Of a stretch of 64,000 nucleotides of DNA, positions 1-12,700 are shown piece by piece (position 1 is the first letter of the stretch; each line of letters starts with the position of its first letter). A program made the position numbers and the translations under genes. The notes below the pieces were generated by a model. It was not told the DNA's origin. It saw nothing but the letters and a program-made list of their open reading frames with translations, and did no database searches. The stretch is from Maniola hyperantus (taxonomy: Eukaryota; Arthropoda; Insecta; Lepidoptera; Nymphalidae). The stretch is from assembly GCF_902806685.2 (NCBI RefSeq), contig NC_048556.1, forward strand, positions 10,440,734-10,504,733, given 5' to 3'.

Positions 1-3000
1 TGGCGGCCGACCTGACTTTTGTAACTTTTTTGTTTTCCAACCGATTTTGTTACAACTTGCAACAATTGAAGATATTAGTAAACAATTTTTAGAAAAAGTG
101 AAAAAAATTGGAAAAACAAGATGGCGGCCGAGATTTTCAAAAAATTTCCTCCTGTAAAATTTTGTATGAAACTTTTTTTTTTCAATCACGGTTTTATATA
201 GAAGACAAAGATTCCTTTAGGGCAACATATGGAGGGAGCTGATGATTGAGGATTTCAGAGACGGGTGAAGGGCACGCTCGAGGTATCGAAGATAGGTGGG
301 AGGTGCTCGACCAAATGTCATTCGAAACCTCATCCAATTGCCAAAAATTTGAATTTTTTTTTAAAATTCCGAAAAAAAGATGGCCGCCATACAAATTTCA
401 TCGGCGTCCATCTCGGAGGGTATGAAAGATGGAAGAGTGGTTTCTTGGCAAAAGATGATCAGGATCTGAAGGTCTATTTGATGACTTGAAAAAAAATTCA
501 AAATGGCGGAATTTATTTTTTCCGCCGACTCACTCATTGACATAATTGTTCTCCTAGAAAGAGACAGAAAATGATATAATAATGTATGGGAGATATGTTC
601 AGGAGTGGGATTCGAGTAGGGAAAAATTATGACATTTCAGAAAAACAAGATGGCGGCCGACCTGACGGTTGTAACTTTTTTGTTTTCCAACCGATTTTGT
701 TACAACTTGCAACAATTGAAGATATTAGCAAACGATTTTTAGAAAAAGTGTAAAAAATTGTAAAAACAAGATGGCGGCCGAGATTTTCAAAAAATTTCCT
801 CCTGTAAAATTTTGTATGAAACTTTTTTTTTTCACTTGTGGTTTCATATAGAAGACAAAGATTCCTTTAGGGCAACATATGGAGGGAGCTGATGATTGAG
901 GATTTCGGAGACGGGTGAAGGGCACGCTTGAGGTATCGAAGATAGGTGGGAGGTGCTCGACCAAATGTCATTCGAAACCTCATCCAATTGCCAAAAATTT
1001 GAATTTTTTTTTAAAATTCCGAAAAAAAGATGGCCGCCATACAAATTTCATCGGCGTCCATCTCGGAGGGTATGACAGATGGAAGAGTGGTTTCTTGGCA
1101 AGAGATGATCAGGGTCCGAAGGTCTACTCGATGGATGGAAAAAAAAATCAAAATGGCGGATTTTTTTTTTTTTCATACAAAAATTTTTATTATTCAAAAT
1201 GGCGATTATAGACCTCGAGAGCTGCTTTAGCAGCTCGAGCAGCGAGCAAAATACTAGTTATACTATATATAGCTCAATTACCACTGACTCACTCACTCAC
1301 TGACTGACTCATTGACATAATTGTTCTCCTAGAAAGAGATAGAAAATGATATAATAATGTATGGGAGATATGTTCAGAAGTGGGATTCGACTAGGGAAAA
1401 ATTATGACATTTCAGAAAAACAAGATGGCGGCCGACCTGACTTTTGTAACTTTTTTGTTTTCCAACCGATTTTGTTACAACTTGCAGGTCTTGCAGATAT
1501 TAGTAAACGGTTTTTAGAAAAAGTGAAAAAAATTTGAAAAACAAGATGGCGGCCGAGATTTTCAAAAAATTCCCTCCTGTAAAATTTTGTATGAAACTTT
1601 TTTTTTCACTTACGGTTTCATATAGAAGACAAAGATTCCTTTGGGGCAACATATGAAGGGAGCTGATGATTGAGGATTTCGGAGGCGGGTGAAGGGCACG
1701 CTTAAGGTATTGAAGATAGGTGGGAGGTGCTCGAGCAAATGTCATTCGAAACCTCATCCAATTGCCAAAAATTTGAAAAAAAATTTAAAATTCCGAAAAA
1801 AAGATGGCCGCCATACAAATTTCATCGGCGTCCATCTCGGAGGGTACGAAAGATGGAAGAGTGGTTTCTTGGCAAAAGATGATCAAGATCCAAAGGTCTA
1901 TTCGATGACTTGAAAAAAAATTCAAAATGGCGGAATTTATTTTTTCATAGAAAATGTATGACTTTTTTAAAATTGTTCAAAATGGCCATTATAGACCTCG
2001 AGAGCTGCTTTAGCAGCTCGAGCAGCGAGCAAAATACTAGTTATTATACTATATATAGCTCAATTACCACTCACTCACTCACTCACTGACTCATTGACAT
2101 AATTGTTCTCCTAGAAAGAGATAGAAAATGATATAATAATGTATGGGAGATATGTTCAGAAGTGGGATTCGAGTAGGGAAAAATTATGACATTTCAGAAA
2201 AACAAGATGGCGGCCGACCTGACTTTTGTAACTTTTTTGTTTTCCAACCGATTTTGTTTAAACTTGCAGTTATTTTAGATATTAGCAAACGATTTTTAGA
2301 AAAAGTGAAAAAAATTGGAAAAACAAGATGGCGGCCGAGATTTTCAAAAAATTTCCTCCTGTAAAATTTTGTATGAAACTTTTTTTTTTCAATCACGGTT
2401 TCATATAGAAGACAAAGATTCCTTTAGGGCAACATATGGAGGGAGCTGATGATTGAGGATTTCGGAGACGGGTGAAGGGCACGCTTAGGGTATTGAAGAT
2501 AGGTGGGAGGTGCTCGACCGAATGTCATTCGAAACCTCATCCAATTGCCAAAAATTTGAATTTTTTTTTTAAATTCCGAAAAAAAGATGGCCGCCATACA
2601 AATTTCATCCGCGTCCATCTCGGAGGGTATGAAAGATGGAAGAGTAGTTTCTTGGCAAGAGATGATCAGGATCCGAAGGTCTACTCGATGACTTGAAAAA
2701 AAAATTCAAAATGGCGGAATTTATTTTTTCATACAAAATTTTTTATTATTCAAAATGGCCATTATAGACCTCGAGAGCTGCTTTAGCAGCTCGAGCAGCG
2801 AGCAAAATACTAGTTATACTATATATAGCTCAATTACCACTCACTCACTCACTGATTGACATAATTGTTCTCCTAGAAAGAGACAGAAAATGATATAATA
2901 ATGTATTGGAGATATGTTCAGAAGTGGGATTCGAGTAGGGAAAAATTATGACATTTCAGAAAAACAAGATGGCGGCCGACCTGACTTTTGTAACTTTTTT

Positions 3001-3575
3001 GTTTTTCGACCGATTTTGTTTAAACTTGCAGTTATTTTAGATGTTAGCAAACGATTTTTAGAAAAAGTGAAAAAAATTGGAAAAACAAGATGGCGGCCGA
3101 GATTTTCAAAAAATTTCCTCCTGTAAAATTTTGTATGAAACTTTTTTTTTTCACTTACGGTTTCATATAGAAGACAAAGATTCCTTTGGGGCAACATATG
3201 AAGGGAGCTGATGATTGAGGATTTCGGAGGCGGGTGAAGGGCACGCTTAAGGTATTGAAGATAGGTGGGAGGTGCTCGAGCAAATGTCATTCGAAACCTC
3301 ATCCAATTGCCAAAAATTTGAAAAAAAATTTAAAATTCCGAAAAAAAGATGGCCGCCATACAAATTTCATCGGCGTCCATCTCGGAGGGTACGAAAGATG
3401 GAAGAGTGGTTTCTTGGCAAAAGATGATCAAGATCCAAAGGTCTATTCGATGACTTGAAAAAAAATTCAAAATGGCGGAATTTATTTTTTCATACAAAAT
3501 TTTTTTTTATTCAAAATGGCGATTATAGACCTCGAGAGCTGCTTTAGCAGCTCGAGCAGCGAGCAAAATACTAGT
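1..3575. repeat. Satellite array, five ~650-780 bp tandem units
   Basis: A landmark (gaagacaaagattcc) recurs at 201, 851, 1625, 2408 and 3170, giving periods of 650, 774, 783 and 762 bp. The array runs off the left edge. The first full period is short because it lacks a ~120 bp block that the later units carry; that block ends with a small hairpin (gagctgctttagcagctc) seen near 1220, 2003, 2774 and 3536, followed by an ACTC/ACTG microsatellite in three of the four. Units differ by scattered substitutions. The array sits in the intron just upstream of the first visible Usp8 exon. Short open frames of 66-118 codons repeat in each unit, but they shift with unit indels and show no known domain, so I treat them as non-coding. 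Confidence 0.93.
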
Positions 3576-3631
3576 TTATATATATGGTGACATAATAAAT
3601 TGATTTAATCATTAAAAAACTTTTGTTTTAG

Positions 3632-3773
3632 TGGGACATCAAAGTGCAGTACTCCAGGCAACCCCTGGCATTACGGGGAGGCTACGAAGACTGGCTGCTC
3701 AAGTACCCTGCCTTCACCACAAACCCTCAGCCCACTACGCCCCATCATGATACCATGCTCGACGATATGCTAG
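3632..3773 (+). CDS. Usp8 exon v1: end of rhodanese domain
   Basis: Acceptor ttttgttttag, donor gtaaga; begins in phase 0 and ends in phase 1. Encodes YSRQPLALRGGYEDWLLKYP, matching the C-terminal end of the USP8 rhodanese-like domain. The preceding exon is not in the window, so the gene is 5'-incomplete here. Confidence 0.9.
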
Positions 3774-6700
3774 GTAAGAATTACTGATCATCATGATAAA
3801 CCCATCACAGGCCCAGTGCTGACTAGAATGAGAAGGGTATCAGCCATAGTCTGCCATGGTGGCCCCAGTGCGGATTGGCAGACTTCACAAATGCAGGTTT
3901 CCTCACGATGTTCGATGAGGTTTCTTCACGGTACAGCGTACAGGGGATGGGTTACTACGGATAGGCTACTTTTGTCCTGGAAAAACAAAAGTTCGCACGG
4001 GATTTTTAAATATCTAAATCGACACGGGCTTAGCCGCGAGCATGGCTACATGCTCCGCCTTATCTGTGCGCAAACCAGTTTGCGCAGTTTAGCATTTTGT
4101 AAGGGCGGTTTCAGACTAGCGTATTTTTTTGCGCGTATACGGTCGTTTCAGCATACGCGCTTACACGCGCGCTACATTACGCGCTTTAAAAAACCGGACT
4201 CGCGTATACGGGCATATTTCGACGAGTTCGCTCGAACCGGTGGCCCGGTGGGTGGTGGTCTCTCGCGGCTCGCGCGTATACGAGCTTAGAAGCGCGTCAA
4301 CGCTCGTACGAGTTGAGCGTGTGCCAAAAGGCGCGCCTATACGCGCCTACATGCGCTTCCAAAAACAAGCTCATACGCGCGTATAAAACGCTAGTCTGAA
4401 ACCGCCCTAAGTGTGGACGGGCTAGACGGTATCTCGCGCAGTTCTAAAAGCTTTACACACACACACTTTCCATCAGCTTTGATTGTGGTCAAGCGTGTGC
4501 CGAACACGAGCGCACACGAACAATTCTGTACCATCGTATGAGTCCCGCAAATTGCTATTGCGCTGGACCCATGTATATTAACATCGAAATGACGTCATTT
4601 TGATGTCAGCCGAAATAAAAATATACTTGACGTCACTAAAATGGCGGTCACGCGCATTAGCAATTTACGAGACTTATACAAGAAATAACACTTTTTAATT
4701 TGTTTTAATTTTCACGGTGGTCATTCTGAAATTCTTATTATTTGTTGTTATTTGTTGTCAATAGAAATACACATTGTGTGAAAATTTCAATAGACAGACG
4801 TACGGACGGTCAGTGGAGTCCGTACGTCTCTTAGTAATAGGGTCCCGCTGGCACTCTTCGGGTGTAGAACCCTAAAAACATTCTAGAAACATCTCCTCAC
4901 TTCTGTTTCAGGAGAGATAGACTACCCGAACTGGTCAGATCTGAGCCCGCCCGTGGTCACAGTCAACCGCGTCGCCAAGCCCACCAGTGGGGGACCTCTC
5001 ATAGACAGAACTAGCAAGGTAAGACACACCATAAGCTCTATAACTTCTCAGTACATATGCTTTGCGAGCCGGTGGTATTCTTGATATAGTGATATTATGA
5101 TGGGTATATAATAAAAACTGCAATACCCCTTCCAGGTTAGCTCACTTCCATCTCAAGAGTCCGTTACGCCATATTATCGTGTTTCCTAACGGTGGTTACG
5201 CACTCATCCGGTCCGAGTCCGTGAAAATACGTTCCTTTTTGTTTTATATGGTAGCTTAGGACATATTATGTCGTAGTTATAGTACAATATAAATTATATA
5301 TACAAAAAGAATAGCTGACTGACCGACTGATCTATCAACGCACAGTTCAAACTACTGAGGACAGATTGGGCTGCAGATAGCTGTTATGACGTAGACATCC
5401 GCTAAGAAGGGATTTTTGAAAATTCAACCCCTAAGAGGGTAAAATAGGGGTTTGAAATTTGTGTAGTCCACGCGTGGACGAAGTCGCGGTACTAAGCTAG
5501 TTACTAATATACTGTAATAATTATTCAGATAGCAGCAGTACAACTTTACGAGGAACGAGCTCGAAGCATGCAGAACATTCTGGAGCAGCAAGAGCGCATC
5601 GCTGACACCTCTCTCACGCTCGAGATGCAACGCTTGGAGGCTGAACAGGTAATGATATCATCAACCCATCGCCGACCCACTATTGAGAACGGGGGGTGAT
5701 TACGTAAAAGGTTGCAGTAGCGACAGCAACGCGAATAGCAATACTTCTTCTCTCCTTCGTCTTCTTATTTGCTTTGTGGCTATTGCTGTCTCTCTCTAGC
5801 CGGACGTTTTACAGCAATAATCTCGAGATTTACGCCTTTCGCGAGATACGTCTCTCGTTCTCTCAGAAAGAGAAGAGTTTAGACCTTAGTCTGCCATGGT
5901 GGCAGATTGGCAGACTTCACACACCCACAGGTTTGATGAGGTTTTTTTCACGATGAACAGGTAAAAAATCATTATCAAGTAATCAGAATGATCAGAATTT
6001 TTTACCGAAATCCAAGACTTCCAAAATGGTGGAGGTCCTCATGAGATTTCTGGATTGATTTGCAAATATCTTTTACTCAATAGAAGAATTTCGCGAGATG
6101 GTCGCATAAAAGTTTTTGGATCCATTTTCTTAATCCAAATGCTCGCGACTTTCTTCAAGTTGAGTTAGCTTTTTAAAATTCCGTAGGAACGATTTTCCTG
6201 GATAAAAAGTATCCTATGTCTAATATTTTGAAGATTCTACATGTATCTAAAAGGTGTTTTTCTTGTATCCAGGACTGGGAGAAGATCCGGCAACAGAACG
6301 AAGATGAGAACAGGGACGAGATCCGCGCGATGTACAAGTTGCGCGAACAGGAGATCATATCGCAACTCATGCAACTGGAGAGCAAGCAGTATGATATGGT
6401 GAGTGACAATATGATACTAGGCCTTGTATCCAGGACTGGGAGAAGATCCGGCAACAGAACGAAGATGAGAACAGGGACGAGATCCGCGCGATGTACAAGT
6501 TGCGCGAACAGGAGATCATATCGCAACTCATGCAACTGGAGAGCAAGCAGTATGATATGGTGAGTGACAATATGATACTAGGCCTTGTATCCAGAACTGG
6601 GAGAAGATCTGGCAACAGAACGAAGATGAGAACAGGGACGAGATCCGCGCGATGTACAATATAATTTTATTTCTGTGTGATACTTAATTAAAGGGCTTTG

Positions 6701-9700
6701 AACATTTTGGGCTACATAATTGTCAGCCATTTTTATTTTTTCCAAAATAGCGGCCATGCATAAAACCTGTACTATTCAATAGCTGGCATCAACACAAACA
6801 AGTATTGTATCTACAAACTCTGAGGGACATAATCCGTAACGAGGAAATCCGTAGGAGAACCGAGAGTGACCGACATGGCTCAACGAATTAGCCAGCTGAA
6901 GTGGCAGTGGGCAGGCCACGTCTGACACGTCACGCAAAACCGATGGCCCCTGGGGCAGACGTGTTCAGGAATAGAGACCGCGTATCAATAAGCAAGCAGA
7001 CCTTAAGGTAGCGGGAAGTGGGTGGATGAGGAAGGCGGAGGATCGTGAGTGGTGGTCTATGTCCAGCAGTGGACGCAAACAGGCTGATTGATTGATTCAA
7101 ATCTTCCAAAGTTTCAAGTTACCGACATTTAACTCGGCTCTTAGCTATCTACTTCCGTGTTCCTATGTTTCTCTCCCCTTTCTGGGGAAGACGTCACAGT
7201 TGCAGGAGATTCTCGTCGTGGTGTCTTCTGTCACCCACTTCCCCTCCTTCTCTATGCTAACAGAATCTATAATCTTCCCAGGAACAAGAGAACCAAACTC
7301 TCCGCGACCAATTGGAGGAGTATCAGCGGAGAGAGAAGGAAGAAGCTGCCAATATCGCGGAGACTATCACCAAAGCCGCCGAGCAAACTGGTGTCACTGA
7401 CAATGAAGCACAAGGTATCTATTCCCCAGAACCAAAACCCGTCAAGTGCGAGTTGGACTCACACACGAAGGGTTTCGTACAAGATATAACATTTTTTATT
7501 TTAATGATTTTAAGATCATTTCGTGGTTTAACGACATATTATATTGTAGACTAGCATATGCTTGCGACTTCATCCGCGTGGACTACACAAATTTCACACC
7601 CCTATTTTACCCCCTTAGAGGTTGAATTTTCAAAAATCCTTTCTTAGCGGATGTCTACGTCATAATAGCTATCTGGATAATAGCTAGCTGGCAAGAAATA
7701 TTGTACATCGACCTTTAGAATGAGATTTCCGTTTTGTAGAGCGTTGTCTCTGTCACTCATACCTACAGTGCGACAAGGCTATCTTGGCGCGTGGCGAAAA
7801 TCGGAACACTTGACGGAGTTGCCGTCAAGTGTCCCCTTTGTTTTTGTTTGAATATTCTAAGCCTTTGTTCTCCAACAGCGCCCCCCTTTCAGTGTCATTC
7901 AAGTGCCAAGAGAGCCTTGTCAGACTGTATGTGACGTTTTGTCGATCTCAACGACAGAGACAACGCTCTACGAAACCGCTATCTCTTTCTAAAGGCCGAT
8001 GTGCAATCTTTCCTGCCGCTTACAATCAAATCAATACGACATAAACACAAGCATGAGCAACTCGTCCTCGTGAAATGCAAGAACTATACAAGCTGAAGGC
8101 GGTTAAAGGTGCGGACTGAAATCCGAAAGATCGTCGGTTCAAACCACACCCGTTGCACTATTGTCGTACCTACTCCTAGCACAAGCTTCACGCTTAGTTG
8201 GAGAGGAAAGGGGAATATTAGGCAAGGGCCATGGCTAATATACTTGTAAATTAAAAAAACCGGCCAAGTGCGAGTCAGGCTCGCGCAATGAGGGTTCCGT
8301 ACTACAGTCGTATTTTTTCGACATATTGCACGATAATTCAAAAATTATGATGCATAAAAATAAATAAAAATCTGTTTTAGAATGTACAGGTGGAAGACCT
8401 TTCATATGATACCCCACTTGATATAGTTATATCACTTCGAAAGTTGAAAATACTAATTATTAGTTCATGACCATAATTTAATTTTTTTTGTGTGATCTAA
8501 CCCTAAATTCACGGTTTTCAGATTTTTCCCCAAATGTCAGCTATAAGATGTACTTACCTGCCAAATTTCATGATTCTAGGTCAACGGGAAGTACCCTGCA
8601 GGTTTCTAGACAGACAAACAGACAACAAAGTGATCCTATAAGGGTTCCGTTTTTCCTTTTGAGGTACGGAACCCTAAAAAATGCTTGCGTCATCATATTA
8701 CTTGTCGTTTCCCAGTGGGCGAGCGGTCTCGCCAAGCTGCGGCCAGGGACGTGGCGGCCAAGCGAGCTCGTATAGCGGCCGTGCGAGCGCAGCGCGACGA
8801 GCTGGACCGGCGCCGCGAGGCCATGGAGGTGGAGCGCAAGCGGAAACTCGCCGAGGCCAGGACCAAGCGGAAGCCGCACGAGAAGGTAACATTGATCCAT
8901 ACTAATATATATATTTTTTTTTTATAAAAGAATATTAGCCATTTTCTTAAATGACTAATATTCCCCTTTCCTCTCCAACTAAGCGTCAAGCTTGTGCTAG
9001 GAGTAGGTACGACAATAGTGCAACGGGCGGGGTTTGAACCGTCGACCTTTCGGTTTTCAGTCCACTCCTATACCGGTTGAGCTATTGAGGCTCGATATAT
9101 AGATATATATATATTATAAATACGAAAGTGTGTCTGTCTGTCTGCTAGCTTTGCACGGCTAAACCGTTACACCGATTTTGATGAAATTTGGTACAGGGAT
9201 AGCTTGCATCCCCGGGAAGGACATAGGCTACTTTATATCCCGGAAAATCAAAGAGTTCCCACGGGATTTTTAAAACCTAAATCCACGCGTACGAAGTCGC
9301 GGGTATCAGCTAGTACTTAATAATATACAGAGTGTAACCAGAACGCTGGCGAAAAGGAAGATAGGTGATAGTACTGATAATCAGTGATATGATACCACAA
9401 AAAAAGCAAAAACGTACTGTTATAAATTTATAATTAATATTATCTATTTAAGTAATCTGTAAAAAATTGTAATCCTATTTGGCCTTATTTTCAGTCTGTT
9501 ATTATGTAAAATTATATTGTATATATCGCTGTTGATTTAAAAAACGAATAAAATAAAATAAAAAATCCTATATTTTGTAAAATTTCACGATATATTGCAA
9601 ATAAAACATCTGACTGACGCTAGAGGTCAACGTACATTGCGGAAGTAGGTCACTCAGAGTCAATGCCGCGTCGTAGGTGGAGCATTGACCCGAGTATTGC

Positions 9701-12700
9701 ACGCTATACATTGCGGGTTTGAAAAATACTAAATGACTAAAACTACAAAATGAGACAAATAGTTATTGGTATTAGATAGTGTTTAGGTAGTATAACAATA
9801 ACGCTAAGTTTTCCTAGCGTTATGGTTACACCTTGTATAGAATATATAATTCTCATTTAAAAGAAGAAAAACCGGCCCAGTGCGAGTCAGACTCGCGCAC
9901 CGAGGGTTCCGTACTACAGTCGTATTTTTCGACATAAAAATAAAAATAAATAAAAATCCGTTTTAGAATGAACAGGTAAAGCCCTTTCATATGATACCCC
10001 ACTTGGTATTTTCAATCCTTTCTTAGAGGATTTCTAACGTCATAATAGGTGCATGCCAAATGTCAGCCCGATCCGTTCAGTAGTTTGAGCTGTACGTTGA
10101 TAGACCAGTCAGTCAGTCAGCCAGCTTTTCCTTTTATATATTTAGATTAAATGAAACGTTGCTTATAGGAGGATGACGGCGACGCATACATGGCATCTTC
10201 GACTGACAGTACGGGCGCCTCCGGCCTGAACCGCTCGCAGTCATCTCCTAACATCGCCAAGGTTTGTACTATTAAACTGGAAAACATAGGGGCTTCTTTA
10301 GGGGACCACCCAGTCAGCATGTGTCATATTCAACCTCAATGCATTGCAAAAAGTTTTTTTTAAATTCATTACAGGCGCACGCTTGACCACGATCACACCT
10401 GATGGGAAGTGATGATATGGCCTAAGATGGGACGCGTTTGCCTAGAAGGTGCCTATTCACGCTTGTTTTAAAGATACCCGGATTATAATTGGCAGGAAAC
10501 ACTGATCTAGGAAGAGACCCTAGCCATGCGTATAAGGAATGATGACGCAAAGCGTTTCGTACGCGTAGAAGGGATGTTGACGACATAGGGGTGGAAACTC
10601 GCCCGGTGTCTTGCGGTACGGTGGTAGAATGGTGAGGGAGGGACAAGATCGAACAGCTCCTGAGCACACTCTCCGAAATATATCCTGTAAAACACGGTAT
10701 CGGTGCCGGCAACTTTTCGGCGGTGATCAAGATTCTGAAGCTTCCCCAAAAGTGGTGAATCTTCGCCTATAAGTCTCCAGGCTCCTGGCTAACGGTTGAA
10801 TATGATACATTTCATTTGAATGGTCCCCTAAAGAAGCCTCTACCTTGACTATCAATCAATCTATCAATCAATTTATTTATTAAATCGGACAACAATTGAT
10901 CCATTATGTGTTAGTAACAATAAATACTTAATAACTATGTTAATACTTAAACACTAAGGAGTTAGTAACAAAATACTTAATAACTAAAAGGGATTTAGTT
11001 CTCTGCACGAGTTTCCCCATCAGACTATGAGTTCCAGTGTAAAACTAAAAAACCTCTATAGGCGCGACTTGAGAGTGCTTCAAATCGTTTTTCGGACGTA
11101 ATAATCAAACGTGTCTTCCGCCGAACATGACCGCAATCTTTTATCGCGGTACAGTACGCGGCAGAAAATATTGTACATCGACCTTTAGGAAAAGATAGCG
11201 GTTTTGTAGAGCGTTATCTTTGTCGTTGAGACCAACAAAACGTCATACAGGTATGAGTGACATAGACTACGCTCGACAAAGCCGAAATGTCATTCTAAAG
11301 GTTGATCTACAATATTTCTTGCCGGCTACTGTAGTTTTATCTACGGTCATATCTTAAAATTCTGATTATGAAATCAAAATGTGTATTGACATACTTTATT
11401 CACGTAGATCTTTAATTTTAAAAAATCATAGAAAAATAGAAAAATTATCCTTTTGTTATCCAGCTATCATCAGACGAGGATGAGGTCAGCACGCCAACCT
11501 TCGACCGCAGCACGAAGCCGACCAAAGTGGCGCCCTCCAGCGAAATGCACCATCGAGACTTCCAACCCGTCTGGGGAGATGTGGTAAGATACTTAATTGC
11601 TATGTTAGCCAAAGTTTCTTATATAAGTCCCGCAAATTGCTAGTGCGCGTGGCCGCCATTTTAGTGACGTCAGCACTAGACTGAAGTTTCGAGCTGATGG
11701 TATATTTTATTTCGGCTGACGTCAAAATGACGTCATTTCGATGTTAATGAGACATGGTTCCAGCGCAATAGTAATTTGCGGGACTTATACCCAGTTCGAT
11801 TGCGTAAGCGATCGCTTCGTGCAGCGCAGTGGACAACAAAATAGGTGAGTTCAATCTTACTTCAAAGGTTCTGGTAAAAAAAAATTCTCCATAAGGGTAT
11901 GCCGAACCAGCTTTAGATTAATTTACTACCGACTCCGCTGGTTTTGGCCATTGCAAGAACAGACTAAAGTGGCGCCCTCTAGTGAAATGCACCATCGAGA
12001 CTTTCAACCCGTCTGGGGAGATGTGGTAAGTCATTCCATTTACCATGCCACACAGTATAATTGCATGAGCGATCGCTAAGTGCAGCGCAGTAGACGACAG
12101 AAAACAGGTGAGTTCAAACTTACTTCAAAGGTTTTGGTAAAAAAAGTTTTCTCGGTAAGAAGGGCATTCCGAATCAGGTTTTCAATGCAGTTACTATCGA
12201 CTGCGCCAGTTTTGACCAATGCAAGAACAGACTAAAGTCGCGCCTAGTAGTGAAATGCACCACCGTTCCAACCCGTTTGAGATGTGGTAAGTAGTTCCAT
12301 GCATTATAGTATGTGACAGATTGAAATGAAAATCAGGGAGGGAACGCCCTGCACAGCCCCCGCGCTAACCCGGTGCGGGCGAGTGCGGATGTGCGGGCTG
12401 AACCACCGCCACTTTGAATTCCATGTCAACCTCTAGTTCGTTCCGTGACAACCATTTTTTTTTTGTGTTAGGAGTGTGACACAAAAAAGGACTATAATAA
12501 CCAGGTAAGGTAAATCTTATCCATACGGGTTTTCTCGGGAGAAAGAGCATTTAGAGCCAATGGTAGAGGCATTACTACCGACTGCGCCACTTTTGATTGC
12601 AGCTAAGCGCTAGTCTATTAATTTAAAAAAAAACACGAGTAGCGCCCTCGGGGCTTTCCGACCGGTTTGGGAAGATGTGGTGACCAAATATAAAAATAGT

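Noticed and set aside
265..3458. Repeated 74-118 codon frames (for example starting MKGTL.VSKIGGRC) in each satellite unit
   Set aside because: They exist on both strands, shift with indels between units and match no domain; they follow from the repeat.
3816..4386. Open frames of 157 and 85 codons
   Set aside because: They cover a SINE fragment and the 4102-4408 MITE, running through its inverted ends.
6173..6615. Frames on both strands over the exon v4 duplication
   Set aside because: Shadows of the duplicated Usp8 exon in wrong frames.
8568..8989. Several frames over Usp8 exon v6 on both strands
   Set aside because: GC-rich exon gives open frames in all six frames; only the spliced frame fits USP8.
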